This document shows, in pieces, positions 48,801 to 60,596 of a stretch of 64,000 bases of DNA. A model generated the notes under the pieces. The model was not told the origin of the DNA. It saw only the letters and a list, made by a program, of their open reading frames with translations, and did not search any database. How positions within the stretch are numbered: the stretch's first letter is position 1; every line of letters begins with the position of its first letter. The position numbers and the translations under genes were made by a program. The DNA is from Morella rubra (taxonomy: Eukaryota; Streptophyta; Magnoliopsida; Fagales; Myricaceae), in assembly GCA_003952965.2 (NCBI GenBank), contig CM025851.1, positions 4,425,637 to 4,489,636 on the forward strand. Reading direction: 5' to 3'.

Positions 48801-49679
48801 TTTGCTTTTGGAGGGAGATCATGAGCATCACAGTTTTCTTCTTTACATGAAAATGAAAGCCATGTTGGTCTGTAAACAACCAGATCCTGATGATTTCTGC
48901 TGAAACTTATAAGGTATAAGCCATCTTCAGTAAATTTACGGAATGAATGGTCAGGGCATTCAACGTCATATATGGTATAACTTGGGACTAAATTCTCATA
49001 AAATCTCCTCGCGCAATGAACCTGCAAGCATCAAAGTAAGATTTCAGTTTCTGAGCAGTATAATATAAATGATCTCAGCAAGCCACTTCATTGCCAAATA
49101 AAAGATGAAATTCTAACAAGTGACAAATACACAAGTTTCTGTCCTAAGATGCAGGTTTAGAAGAGAGAAATTTGCTCTCATCCTGTACCAGGCACAATTT
49201 GCCTCTGTTTTGCTTGGATTAGTGGGACCAGTTTGTCCACTATCTTTCAGCCAGGTTCTAATTCTGTCGAGCTTGGACATGAGAGGATGGTATCTTGTTT
49301 GTACATGAGGTTCTTAGTTCGACGCCTTGGTACGTTTCCTCTGTCATGTACTTGCAAGTCATGCAGTTGCTTCATTGTTATCAGGTGGACCTAAAAGTGA
49401 GGGGAGGCATTTACTGTCTCTGAGCTTGGCATATCTTGTTGGCCCACTTCATAATTTCTAAAGCTTTTGGATTGATGGTTAAGAAGTGTCTCCAGCTAGT
49501 TAATAACAGCAACAACTAGTAAAAGACAAAAACCTATCAAAGTAGCAGAAGTTCACAAAATGGAATTGTACAAAATAATAAATGACCAAAGGAAGAAGAC
49601 AATACACTAGTTCCAGGAGCAGGTGTATAGATTTGGCGCGCTGAAAAATCCTTGCAACAATGTTGTTGCTTCTAAACAT
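42810..49679 (-). CDS. DET1: DET1 (DE-ETIOLATED 1), light-signalling repressor
   Basis: Nuclear protein that works with COP10 and DDB1 in a CUL4-linked complex to repress photomorphogenesis. Exons: 49606-49679, 48570-49021, 48215-48443, 46852-47025, 45642-45710, 45474-45530, 44058-44138, 43818-43982, 43548-43643, 43254-43353 and 42810-42949. They give about 545 residues, the family length. Conserved blocks include FYENLVPSYTIYDVECPDHS, HNMGVFLYDDLLAIVSL, IHILQIRDSGNLV, FLSGIKQRLLSFIFRG, DYVDLIIWKVQFLDRHHLLI, LPFSCQSQSPSPYFDQ and SIQQTLFLQPSVVNIHFRR. Three oddities. Exon 1 carries two extra bases relative to the conserved frame, so the ATG at 49679 does not read into exon 2. Exon 2 has 28 unrelated codons where relatives have about 18. 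Intron 3 appears to start with GC (CAG|GCAAGT). The exons after the second are clean. The gene is expected to be functional if the exon 1 difference is a sequence error. Confidence 0.9.
48042..48151. repeat. TA/CA/TG microsatellite in DET1 intron 3
   Basis: Compound simple repeat of ATAT, ACAT and GTGT units, followed by the GT-rich tract near 48115-48150. It lies about 65 bases downstream (in gene direction) of the GC donor of DET1 exon 3. Confidence 0.75.
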
Positions 49680-50811
49680 CACTACTGATGCACCAATTCA
49701 ATCAATACCTCCCCTGCCAACAAGGATATGAAAATGGCTAAAGTTAGCAATCTATTGGAAGCCTCATTTTGAGAGCGGCTATGGATAACCAAGACGATTT
49801 ATACATTTCTCTTTCTAAGGGCTTGACTCAAATTTTGCAGTCTACTTATTGTATTAGATAAGGAGTAATAAGTCCAATAAATTTTATCAAATATGAAACG
49901 ATATGAGGATGCATTAAAATATGAATTCCAAAACCAACAAAAAATTATGATACTACAAACGGTAAAAAGAAGCAACAGAGTGTCCACTAGTCCTAACTCT
50001 GATGAGAACTTCCATAACAACTATGAATGTTAGATAAGCTGTCTGTTTTTGGAAGCAAATGACTACTATGGAAGCAATGAATTATCAAAGAAGTAAGTAT
50101 CCTAGTTCACACAAGATTTTCAAGCCACTTAATGATATACTGAAAAAAGCCACCAAATATTTGTATAATGACCAGATTCAAACTAATTCGTTTAATTGCA
50201 ATTCAAACTAATTATTTCAATTCCAATTCCTACAACAAAGGGAATAACAATAGCAACTTGAAGAGTAGAATCGAAGTACTTTCCTCACAAACAGCTATCT
50301 GATGACTCTACTAATACTTACACATACCGGATGTTTGAGTTTTCTTTCTTTTCAGAGTACACAAGAACTGCTTGACTGTTGCTGCCATCTGGATCAAAAT
50401 AACTAAACACGTAAAAAAGGGAACCAAAAAGCAGCCCGCAGCGATTAAGCACTAACCTCGTTGCGAGAACATTTTACCGAAATACAAAAGATTTACATAA
50501 TAAAGTCGGACACGAAACTGTAAATCAAAAGGGCAACTGAACAAAAAGGATAACCCTCCTTGAAAATAAATGCATTTAAAGGCAAGTAATATATTTCTGG
50601 AGCTCTTTCGTACGTAAACACTCTCTTTTCATTTACTTTCTCTACTCAGTATGAGAGATTTCCATGTTTATAGTTTTTATTACGTATATGGTGATGGCAA
50701 CGGAAAATAACAGAAGGGTTTAAGAGCCCGACCCTCGGCCGACCCACGGGCATAGCAGCATAAGAGTTACTATGTGAGAGGGAGAGGGAGAGTGAGAAAA
50801 GAGTTCCCTAC

Positions 50812-50930
50812 CCGTCGGAGGCAGCGAAGAACTACAGAGAAGGGAGCCGGGGAGCTGGGCAAACACGGAAGAAGACGAGAAGGTGGTGGTTCCTTCTCAG
50901 CTGCTGAGCGCTGAGACCACAGGGTGAGCG
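50812..50930 (-). other. Presumed DET1 5' leader exon
   Basis: A GC-rich island in AT-rich surroundings, on the minus strand ending in the donor GACGG|GTAGGG at 50812/50811. An acceptor-like TTGGCAG lies about 40 bases before the DET1 ATG. This is typical of a non-coding leader exon followed by a leader intron of about 1.1 kb. It is inferred from composition and splice motifs. Confidence 0.4.
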
Positions 50931-52320
50931 AGTGACGTGGGACTTTGAGAGCCCCATCTTGTTCTAAAATAATTTGTAAATATCTAAGAAAATGACTATA
51001 TCCATATTCCTTGGCTGTATGAGGGTTTTGACCCCCCATAGGCTTTCTTTTGTTTGTAATCGGGCTGTTGCCCCTCTTTTGATTTATGCTATGGCAAGTT
51101 GTTGATTAAAAAAAAAAAAGCTGAGTAACATTTTAAAATACATCATAAAATCCAGGGTCGATGCAAATGGAAAGATGTCCTCAGCCTTAAAATCCAGTCG
51201 GAAAAAACAATAATATTGAAAATTCAAGCATTATTGGTTAAAGTTTGCTTTGGAAGTTCATCTATATTCGGAATAAATTTGAACTTATATACGAGCTACT
51301 TAATTAATTAATCATTTTATACAAACAAATAATATTACTATTGCAATTCTATAAACTTTCCTTAAAAAAGCTTTTACTATAACAAATGATACAATCATTT
51401 AAAAAAAAATATTTTTCACCCGCTAACATCCCCGGGTTTTACATTTTATACTATAAATTATAACATTTGAAAAATTGAACCCAGAAGCTACCTATTATTA
51501 ACACATTACACTCAGCCTATTTTTTCCATTAAATTGACAAATGTTTTAGAATTGATAATTTATGAGTTCAATGTCTCAAACAAGATAATTTATAGAACAA
51601 AATACAAAACCGCTAAAGGTAATTAAATAAAATAATTTTTTCTTACGAATTATAGAAAAAATTATTTTCTTCGTCATCAGAAGTAAAAAGCATATCATAA
51701 TGTGAAGGAGATTGATCTACTTTGTGGCTTTGTTTGTAGTCATAATCTGTGACGATCTTAAAGACAAAAACGATTATCGTACAGAAACTGCTGAAATGAC
51801 CCGCCCAATAAAATTGCATACAAACGGGACCTGGAAACTTAAATTCATACCATATTGCAATTTACAAATGGTAGAAGCCAGCTTATATAGGGTATCAACA
51901 ACTCCATATATTTTCTATGTACAGAAAGAAAAAGGAACCAAAAACAAAAGATGAAAAAGGAAGGTCGCCAAGAAATCCGCATGTAAGTCTCTTCAGCCAC
52001 CCTTCTTCCTCCAATCCTCGAGACGTCCAGAAGGAAAATCTAGAGGTGCACGCCTTTACGTAGATTTTCTCTCATTGTAGTGTCTATCACCAACTCTAAT
52101 GTTACAGAAGGATCAGCAATGCCTTCAACTATTCTACAATATTCACACATCTGGTTTCTATTACTGATTTTGCGACAAGGCTTAATAACAGTGGATCAAC
52201 CCACAACATTGCTCTCTGCGAAGGAAACTGGTGCAAATTTATGCTCAGAATCTATCCTCTTCTCCACTGACGACTAATCATGAGTCTGTCACAGCAGGTA
52301 AACAAGTTTGCTGCAACTTT
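50931..52320. other. Gap between NUP160 stop and DET1 leader
   Basis: Contains the DET1 promoter and the NUP160 3' UTR. A T-rich and TTTGTAATCGGGCTGTTGCC stretch ending in a 12-nt A run at 51107-51118 resembles a plant LINE 3' tail. At about 51405-51640 TTTTTCACCCGCTAAC and ACACATTACACTC recall the MITE family at 6728 and 9031, but the match is weak. No gene is recognised. Confidence 0.4.
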
Positions 52321-55300
52321 TTAATGGACAGCAGAAGGCACATCATCTGAATCCACACTAATCTGGAAAAGTAGACAATACAGTGATAAGCGATTCACAT
52401 ACAGCAGCGGAGTTGAATTAATGAAAAACTGTACATCAAACATACCAGCTGAAGATGCCTCAGCAAAGCACTATGTAACTGCCCTTTGAGCTTTTCGCAA
52501 TGGTCTACCATGCGACCGGTACGGATGAATTCCTCGAGCTGGCACCACAGGTGCTCAATTGCTGTGTATGGAAACCAAACTGCAAAAGGTCTTTTCCGAT
52601 TGATTATGTCAGCCGGCCTCTGCAGAAGGGAAGGTTGTTAAAGGGTAAACAACTAGCAAAAAGCCAAGAGAAGTATACTGCCGGTTGGTGGCAACTGAGA
52701 TTTGGACACGTGTTTTCTCCCTATCTGGAAAATTAGGGGTGATGCCAAAGCACCTGATTCGGTTGCTTGAAAATTGGCATGAGAAGGTTGGTTTTCCAGG
52801 AGTATGCGAATTTGTGTAATGTAACAATCTGGAGAGAGTAGTAGGACTAAGCGAATTCGTGTAATGTAACAATCTGGAGAGAGTGGTAGGACTTTCGATT
52901 ACGAGCTTCCTCGTCTTCACCTTTGAGATCATTGTGTTTTTATGTTTGCTTTTGGGGGTGTCCATACCATGTTTTATGGAAAATATATTTATTGCCCGGA
53001 TTTGACATAGGCTACTTTGGTTTATTGACCTTTTCTCTTTTACTTGCTGGAAAAAGCATATTAATTGAGTTTGTAATGAAAAGCAATGCACAAAGTCTAC
53101 AAAACTTTGAGAGACATTTGTAATGATTCTAGACAACACAAATAGGCAAGCAAACTATGCATACAAAAATCCAATAGCAGAAAGAAGCTTAAACTAGCAA
53201 AAGAAAAGAAGCTGGATTACCGCTGATGCAACTGACTCTATGTAATCAAGCAACAGATTTGTAGCTTCCGTATATCGACCGTAATCAACATAAAGCCGAA
53301 ACAAGGATGCAGGACTTGATTCTTTCCCAGACATCCCCCACGTCCTTTCCCTACGACCATCCTGTCACAACTCATGCAAAGATGATTAAGGCCGTGGAGC
53401 ATAACCATGGAAACCCATCCACCTAATCAGAAAGACAAAAGAAAATAGCACTAACAAGAAATAATTTATGTGGCATAGTGCACGCAAAAGGGTGAGTTAG
53501 TTAAGGTTACGATAGAAGTCCAGAAGATTCTCCCAATCTAAATATAGAAATCTATAGACTACTAGCAAGAAAGCCAAAAATAAGATAAAAATACATTTAA
53601 AAATTAAACAAAAAAAACTCGAGGAAAAAGAAAATGCAATGAAAAGTAGCAGCACTTTCAGACAAATGGGAAAAGCATATTTTGTTCGAGATGGTATGTC
53701 TCCAACTCAAGTACGGTGTTGACAAAAAGTGCACCTAGAAAGACTCTAAAGTACAGGCAGACTGCAAGTTAAAAACTCTCAAAGTCTTGAATGACTTCAG
53801 AAACAGTCAAATGTCTTCACTCACTATGTCAGAGTTTAAGAAAAAAAGAAGGAAAAACTGAGCTCACTGAAATATGACCTTTCGTCTTTTCAGAAGTGAA
53901 CGGCCCATGCTTTACTGCATGATTGTAAAAAGTTCTGTCCCTTTCCAGAATCAGAAGTTGAAATGGAGAAACCAAAGATCATATGACCTCATATGAGTTG
54001 TTCAATGGAAATATATCATATTTTATATAATACAAATATTTTCCAAAGAATCCAATTTCTCTCTAGAAAAAGTACCTTAAACATTTGAACTAGTTCGTCT
54101 AATCTGAAAATCCGCAGAAAGAAGATCAGCAACAACCACTGAATTGGGCCCCCTGTATTTTTCCTGCAATTAGTATTTCACTGTTTAAAAATAAGGTGGA
54201 GAAGCAAGCAGAAAAGTACCTTAAACATTTTCAACTAGCAACAAAGAAAATTGGCAATTTGTGAATTCAACGAAAATCCGCTGGAGAAAGAAGAGTTTCA
54301 TCCAGAGGTTTTGACAACCACTGGTAATTCTATGATTATGAACATAGAAACACTGGCCACATGTACAATCCCTTTTCCTGCTAATTTATAGTATTTCACC
54401 GTTTAAAAATAAGGAAACACAAGAAGCAATGTGCAGAAAAGAGATGGGGGAACAGGTTTGGCGCTGGATCCACATTCATGGTCACTTGCAACCAAGAAAA
54501 TTGAAACATCTCCTGAAATCATCAAAAAGTTGTGACAAAACTTCAACGTGAGAAAGCTAAAAAGCTGGAGTAAAGATGCTGTTTCAGATTTCATCCAGAG
54601 GTTTTGAGAAAACCTCTAACAAGTCTATGATTATGAACATAGAAACACTCTGGCAACACATTCGGTACAATCCCTTTTTGAACATAGAATCTAAACAAGG
54701 CTGCCACCGAAGCCCTGGAAACACAATTCAATGACCAGGCAACACGCGCACAGAAATGGAAGACCTGCAATTACATGCTCAGGAGCTAAAATCAACATTT
54801 GTGATTTCTTGAATCAGAGAGGGAATTCGAACCTGGACCATCGACTTGCTTAAATCATCCTAGTGAATCTAAAGTCCCAATAGAATTTACATTCCTTAAC
54901 AAGGTTGGCCAGCTGACCCAAATTCAAAAGGGACAGAAGTATGTCTCAGCAATGAAACATCAATGCGGTGACCAACTGAAATCAGGGTTACATGTGAACA
55001 GTCATTTCTCTATTCAACACGTCAATTCATCAAATAGGTATAAGCTACTGATTACATTGCAGACGCTTGCTGTCCTCCACAAACAAGACTATAAAAACTG
55101 TACTTTGATCAACATGTGACTAGATCTTAATTGTGGGAATATTGCCAAGAGCTCTGTTTATAATTCTGCATATATGAGAGAAAATATCTTTGAAGGCTAA
55201 GGGGAAGCTGAAAAGAGAAATAAAGGATGTAGAAGATACGAACAAGATAATGCTCAAGAGTTTCCCATTCACTACTCCCTTGAGATTGTCGAGTTGCAGG

Positions 55301-58300
55301 AATCGCATTAGCCAAACCATGAAGAACTATTTCAGTCTGCGATGACATCAACAAATGACCATGTGTCCCCAGATTGTCCCTGAAGTCAAAAATCAAATAA
55401 TAATGCCTTCACCACTGACCATCATGCAGCAACTTATTAAAACTACAACATTTCAGATACGTGTAATTCAAAAGTAAATACAGCAAAGCCTGTAGTAACA
55501 AGGAGAATAATTTTACCAAACACCGGAAGAATCTGCTTTATTTGGACAGCATTTCAGTGACATAGCGCAAAATACTGTTTCCAGTTCCCTGAGCAAGAAA
55601 GATCCCCAAGTCACATTTACAGGCATGTGAAAGGAACAGTACATCATGGCCATTATGGTATACAGCAATACGAGAACAATTGCAACACCTTTTCAATCCT
55701 GACCCCTTGAAGAATCTCAAAAGAACAGAGAAGGCCATATCATATAAATTTGTCTGGACAAGAAGATCAACCAAATCTGACGGAGCTTTGTGGACGTCTG
55801 AAATTAAACAGGACATATAAATAACTCACTTGCTAAAACAAAAACAAAACAAAAAAGAAAGAAAACAGAACAAAGAAGACATTGGAAATTTTGTTAGATC
55901 GGGCTGTAAGGAGGACATTGCAAAATGATTGATCAATCCCTTTAGATAAACCTGACATCCTAAGGTTGTACCAGTAAATATCCATTTGACACGAAATAAC
56001 ACACTTTTACCACTAAATGTCCATTTGACGTTTGCCAATGAAAGCAAATATTCCTGCTGAAGTTAGCACGAAACTCATTCTCAAGCTTCTCAATGTCAGT
56101 ATAAGACTGCCACCTTTGAGGTTGATCATCATTACTAGTTGCTGCAGAAAAAACAAAACATATCCTTCACTTACTCAAGTGAAGCAGCGTAGTCACATGT
56201 TGAAGTCCTATATCTGATAGAAAATCACATGTTTAAGTCCTATATCTGACAGAAAATCGACCAAATAGGATATAAACATGTACATATAAGACAACAAAAC
56301 AAATAAACAAATCTCTTGGTTGCATTATTTACTCTGTTCCTCCATTGTTCTAGCCCTTTTATGAGGATAATGCTCATTTTGTAGAGAATTTCCCTCAAGC
56401 AAAGGATCAATCCACGAGTATAGCAGGAGAGAACAAGATGCAATGCAGTTGATAGCAGCAGAAAGCCCATTCAGCCTCTCTTGCAACACCAAGGGAAGTG
56501 TACCGGTAATCTTTTAAAGCTGCTTCAGTTCTCAAACGAGCTGAATATAAGTAGATGTAACCAGCTGCTCTTCGCCAGTCTATGCCGATGCATTTCAAAA
56601 GCATATAGCAACTTATATAAGTTTGGCTTTGCCAAAATATCAGAACGCTCTGCCTACATATTTCATAGCAAAAATATCTGTCAACATTAATCTGCAGGAA
56701 AGTGGATTGCGAATTAAAGCACTCTGTTTCAGACTATAACATACCTTCCAGGCAAGCTCTTGCTCTACTTTATCACTTAAGCCAATAAATGGTAGTTGAC
56801 CACCACAAATAATCTGCAATCGATAAAAATGAGTGAAAATCTCTAGAAACGATGCAAAATCGCCTTTAAAGAAAGTGGTTATCCATATGCATTCATCACA
56901 ACCACAAAAAGCAGATCAGTTTGTTTCTACATACTACAACATTCATATCGTGAATGCGAGAATTATGATGATACATACATAACAGGGAGGAAACAAAACA
57001 CTGTGCATCAGAACTTGAAAAAAGGTGATGGAATAAGCAGAAATTGAGGTGCTATGATAAGAAAATTAAATTAATTCAGAATATTTTAATATCAGATTCC
57101 ATTTTAAACCCAGCACATGCAAATGTTTAGTTTAAAGTGAATAAAAATATGAAAGGAAAACAAAGATACCACGAAGAGCCCTAATTTTGAGGCTGAGTAA
57201 CAACAGAACAAGTTAACTCATGACATTTAGAAGGCCTCTCAACTTACTAAAACCCTAGACTCTTGTCCTCACATTACCCCACCCCCCCCCCCCCCCTTCC
57301 CTGCCCCCTCCTCCGCTTTCTTTCCTGCTCCTTTTCCTCACAAAATTTGAGTTTTTGCACCAAAACTGTGAGCCTTGCCTTATCTTTGCCATGTTTGAGC
57401 CACATATATAATATATCTATGTATTTCCAACCCATTTGCCTATCTATGCTGTATTTCAGCCATATTGTGCCTCAGTTTCGGGCTCTCAAAAGATATGGGA
57501 ATAGAAAACCTTTTTAGGCCCGTTTTAAGGGGCAAAACCAAGCAAAGGTATAATGATGCTCATCTCTTCCAACTGGTCCCTGAGAATCAGACAGGTCTCT
57601 CGTCTCTCTCCTCTCTCAACCAATAAATGCCTAAAGCTACAAAAGAACATTAGAAACAACAGCAAAGAGAACAGGAAAATTTATGACTTCATAGAAACCT
57701 TCATGGCACCGCATTCGTAAAGAACGATTATGAAACGCCTCAAACAGATGTATTTGCTCTCCTCATCTGGATTTGTAATTATTGCACAGTATGCATCATA
57801 AAAGCGATTGAGGTCTAAAGTAAACTTAAAGACATTTGCCCAAAGCCGTCCTTTGATAGTGGCAGCTGATTCGCTGGATGGATCTCTACCATTGCGACAA
57901 TCATCAGTTGTACTTAGAGCTTCATCAACTTGCTCAAGTGCAGCAAGTGCAAATTGGCAAGCCCCATCACTAACATTATATTGTTCAAATATCTGCATTG
58001 CCCACTGATAGTAATGTAACCTCCATGCAGCACCTGATGCACAACCCGCTAGGATAGGGAAAGAAGGAAAGAATAAGGATTACATTACAAAGAACTTTAG
58101 AGAAAAAAAAAGCGCAACTAAAGGCCATCTAAATGTTGTCTAAATAACTGTAGAGAATCCTAATAAATTCTGACAAAACTTACAGAAACCAAGATGTGGA
58201 AAGCCTTCTTCATTAGACAAAGTCTGCAAAGCGTGGGAAGCGCCTTGTCCAGACGAAGCTCTGAACACAACAAACCCAATGATGGTGGAAACAATCATGA

Positions 58301-60562
58301 GGGGCATACGCATATGATATAAGCATTTATAACTAAAAGTAGAAAATTTGTGTCAACCTAATTAATTTGAAGGGACTTCCCTCTAGATATCACCTCATAA
58401 TAATCTTAAAATTTTGATATTCAAGCTCAGGACAAGACAGCCATCTTCAAGAAAGAAAAGAAATGACTGCTCTTAAATGCACAAGATAAGGTCCTTCATT
58501 TGTTATGTGCATATGTGATTTTCCTTTTTTCTGATTGGAAAGTCACATATTAAGTGAATGTTGAACCCATGATTTCAAACTCCATTACTGCTGAAATTCT
58601 GTTCTTATGTCTAAACTAGCTTTGCATGGTTCTGTCTATGTGAATCTGAGTCTCTAAAACGTTCAATTTTCCTCTCAGAAGGAATGAAATTGTGCCTATC
58701 ATCCAAAACTATTAACCAAACGACAAATTAATTCTAAGCGTAAAATAAAGCAGATCTTTCAAACCATTTTTTTTTTATAAGAGATCTTTCAAACTTTTTA
58801 GTCCTAAACAACTCTGATTCCAATGCCTTCTCTCTGGAGGTTAGAGAATATTGCGTACCTGAAGAAACAGCGAACAGCTTCAGTGACTTTCTTCTCTTTC
58901 ACCATTCCATGTGATGGACATTGTGCCTGAGCAAGGAGGCAACATCCTAAAAGATGATGAAGTATGCACCATTGCCCATCTGCATCTTGAATACTTTGAG
59001 AGGTCTTTTCCTTTCTTAAATGTGACTCCACCATTGTCAGTAGGTACTTCACAGAAAAATATAGAATACAAAGGTTTCAGCCCTAATTGTTTCCAAAAGT
59101 ATGGAACAAAGGTTCTGATTATAGGAAAGACAGAGAAATGACCTCAACAGCATCATACTGGCCATGCCTAAGGAGGATCAGTGCAAGCTCAGTGGAATGG
59201 CTCAAGAAAGCAGAAGATTCTCCAGACTTGCCCCAAATGATCCAGCTGGTAAAATCCCGCGTTGAATTGATAATGTCTTGCAAATTAGGGAGGCTTCTTG
59301 ATGAAAGATGGCTCTGGTGGCTAGAGGAACTTTGAATATGTAGTAAGAGTATAAAAGCCAATGTGTAGTGACATCTGCCAAGCTTCTCGCTCCACGATCT
59401 TTTCTGAATGTTGCTGTCTGGACCATGAAAAAAGGGGATGATTACAATGCCAGTTGAAACATCAAGAAATATGATTTACATACAATCCAACTCACTGAAA
59501 CCAAAGGTGCCTATTGCCATGTCAAGCTGACAGAGTATCTGTCTGGTACTCCTTTTCAATGACAATCAATACTGTAAAAATGGCTAGAGTTACCGTAGCA
59601 TGGTCTATCTCACAAAGCAATATGTCTTTTGCTGGCGAACATTTCAAAATACTCTTTAGGTTTTGGTCTTCTTTCAAGAAGTTTCATCAATTTCCAATTT
59701 GACTGATTGCATATTAGAGGTTTGAGCTTTTGAAATTGATCTCTATGACCATCTTCCATCCAGCAATTAAGGGAACCTTTGCCAGTGAGTGGAAGTCCAC
59801 GTTAGGCAACTTCTGATGTCACCACCACATGTATATTCTGACTCATCGGCATCAGAAGTGACCCCATAGGCTTGCACTTTCACGTCTTTCATTTTTTTTT
59901 TCCCTCCAATTGTTTTCATTTTTTCAATATTTTAATTTTTAAACAATGCTAATGTGGTAACGATATACCCATGGTGATTGCAACAGGTGCATGATATGGG
60001 CCCTATCCATGAGGCAGAGGTTCCTGCAGTCTTTTGGACAGAAGGATCAGTTTGAAAAAGCATAAAACCACAGGTATGTAGTCAATAGACATGGACGACC
60101 TATGGAGCTTTCTGAAAAAGGTTCAAAACCCAAGGATTATATTAGAAATCATCCTCCTGTATTTGGGCTTGATCTCATTTATTTAAATATGCGTTGCTAG
60201 TTTATTTGTTGCTTTGTCTTAAATTGTCAGCATAACCTCACTCATTGAGAAAAACTGGATATTAGAAACAAACCCATCCAAAAATAATAGAACACACCTA
60301 CCAATATGTAACGATGAAAGTTGAAAGCTGAAGTCTTCAATTGTAGCTTGTTGAGATGGTGTAGCAGCAAAGAAATGAATAATGACCCACTCAGAAATGA
60401 TTTCCTCAATCATTGGGACCAACTCAAGCTGAATTCTAGATGTATCATCATGCAACATATGGATCTGCATGTAAATTAAAAGAAATCTCTAAATGTTGAA
60501 GCAAATTCCATTCTGGATATTAAATTATTGTATAGAATAAAAGCCCTTATCCCCTAAAAGCA

Positions 60563-60596
<34 letters not shown>

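Noticed and set aside
42810-49679. DET1 as a plain pseudogene
   Set aside because: Nine of eleven exons are fully open with conserved sequence and correct splice sites. The two defects are local and of a type typical of read errors.
51405-51640. Possible third copy of the 378-bp MITE family
   Set aside because: Only a few short words (TTTTTCACCC, ACACATTACAC) match, no paired ends were found, and it is below what I can call a copy.
52609-53139. 176-residue minus-strand open frame containing a repeated SPTTLSRLLHYTNS
   Set aside because: It lies inside a NUP160 intron bounded by matching splice sites. The peptide repeat is only the 45-bp tandem duplication read through.
54820-54860. GGTTCGAATTCC-like B box on the minus strand
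   Set aside because: It lies alone in a noisy intron without the rest of a tRNA or SINE.
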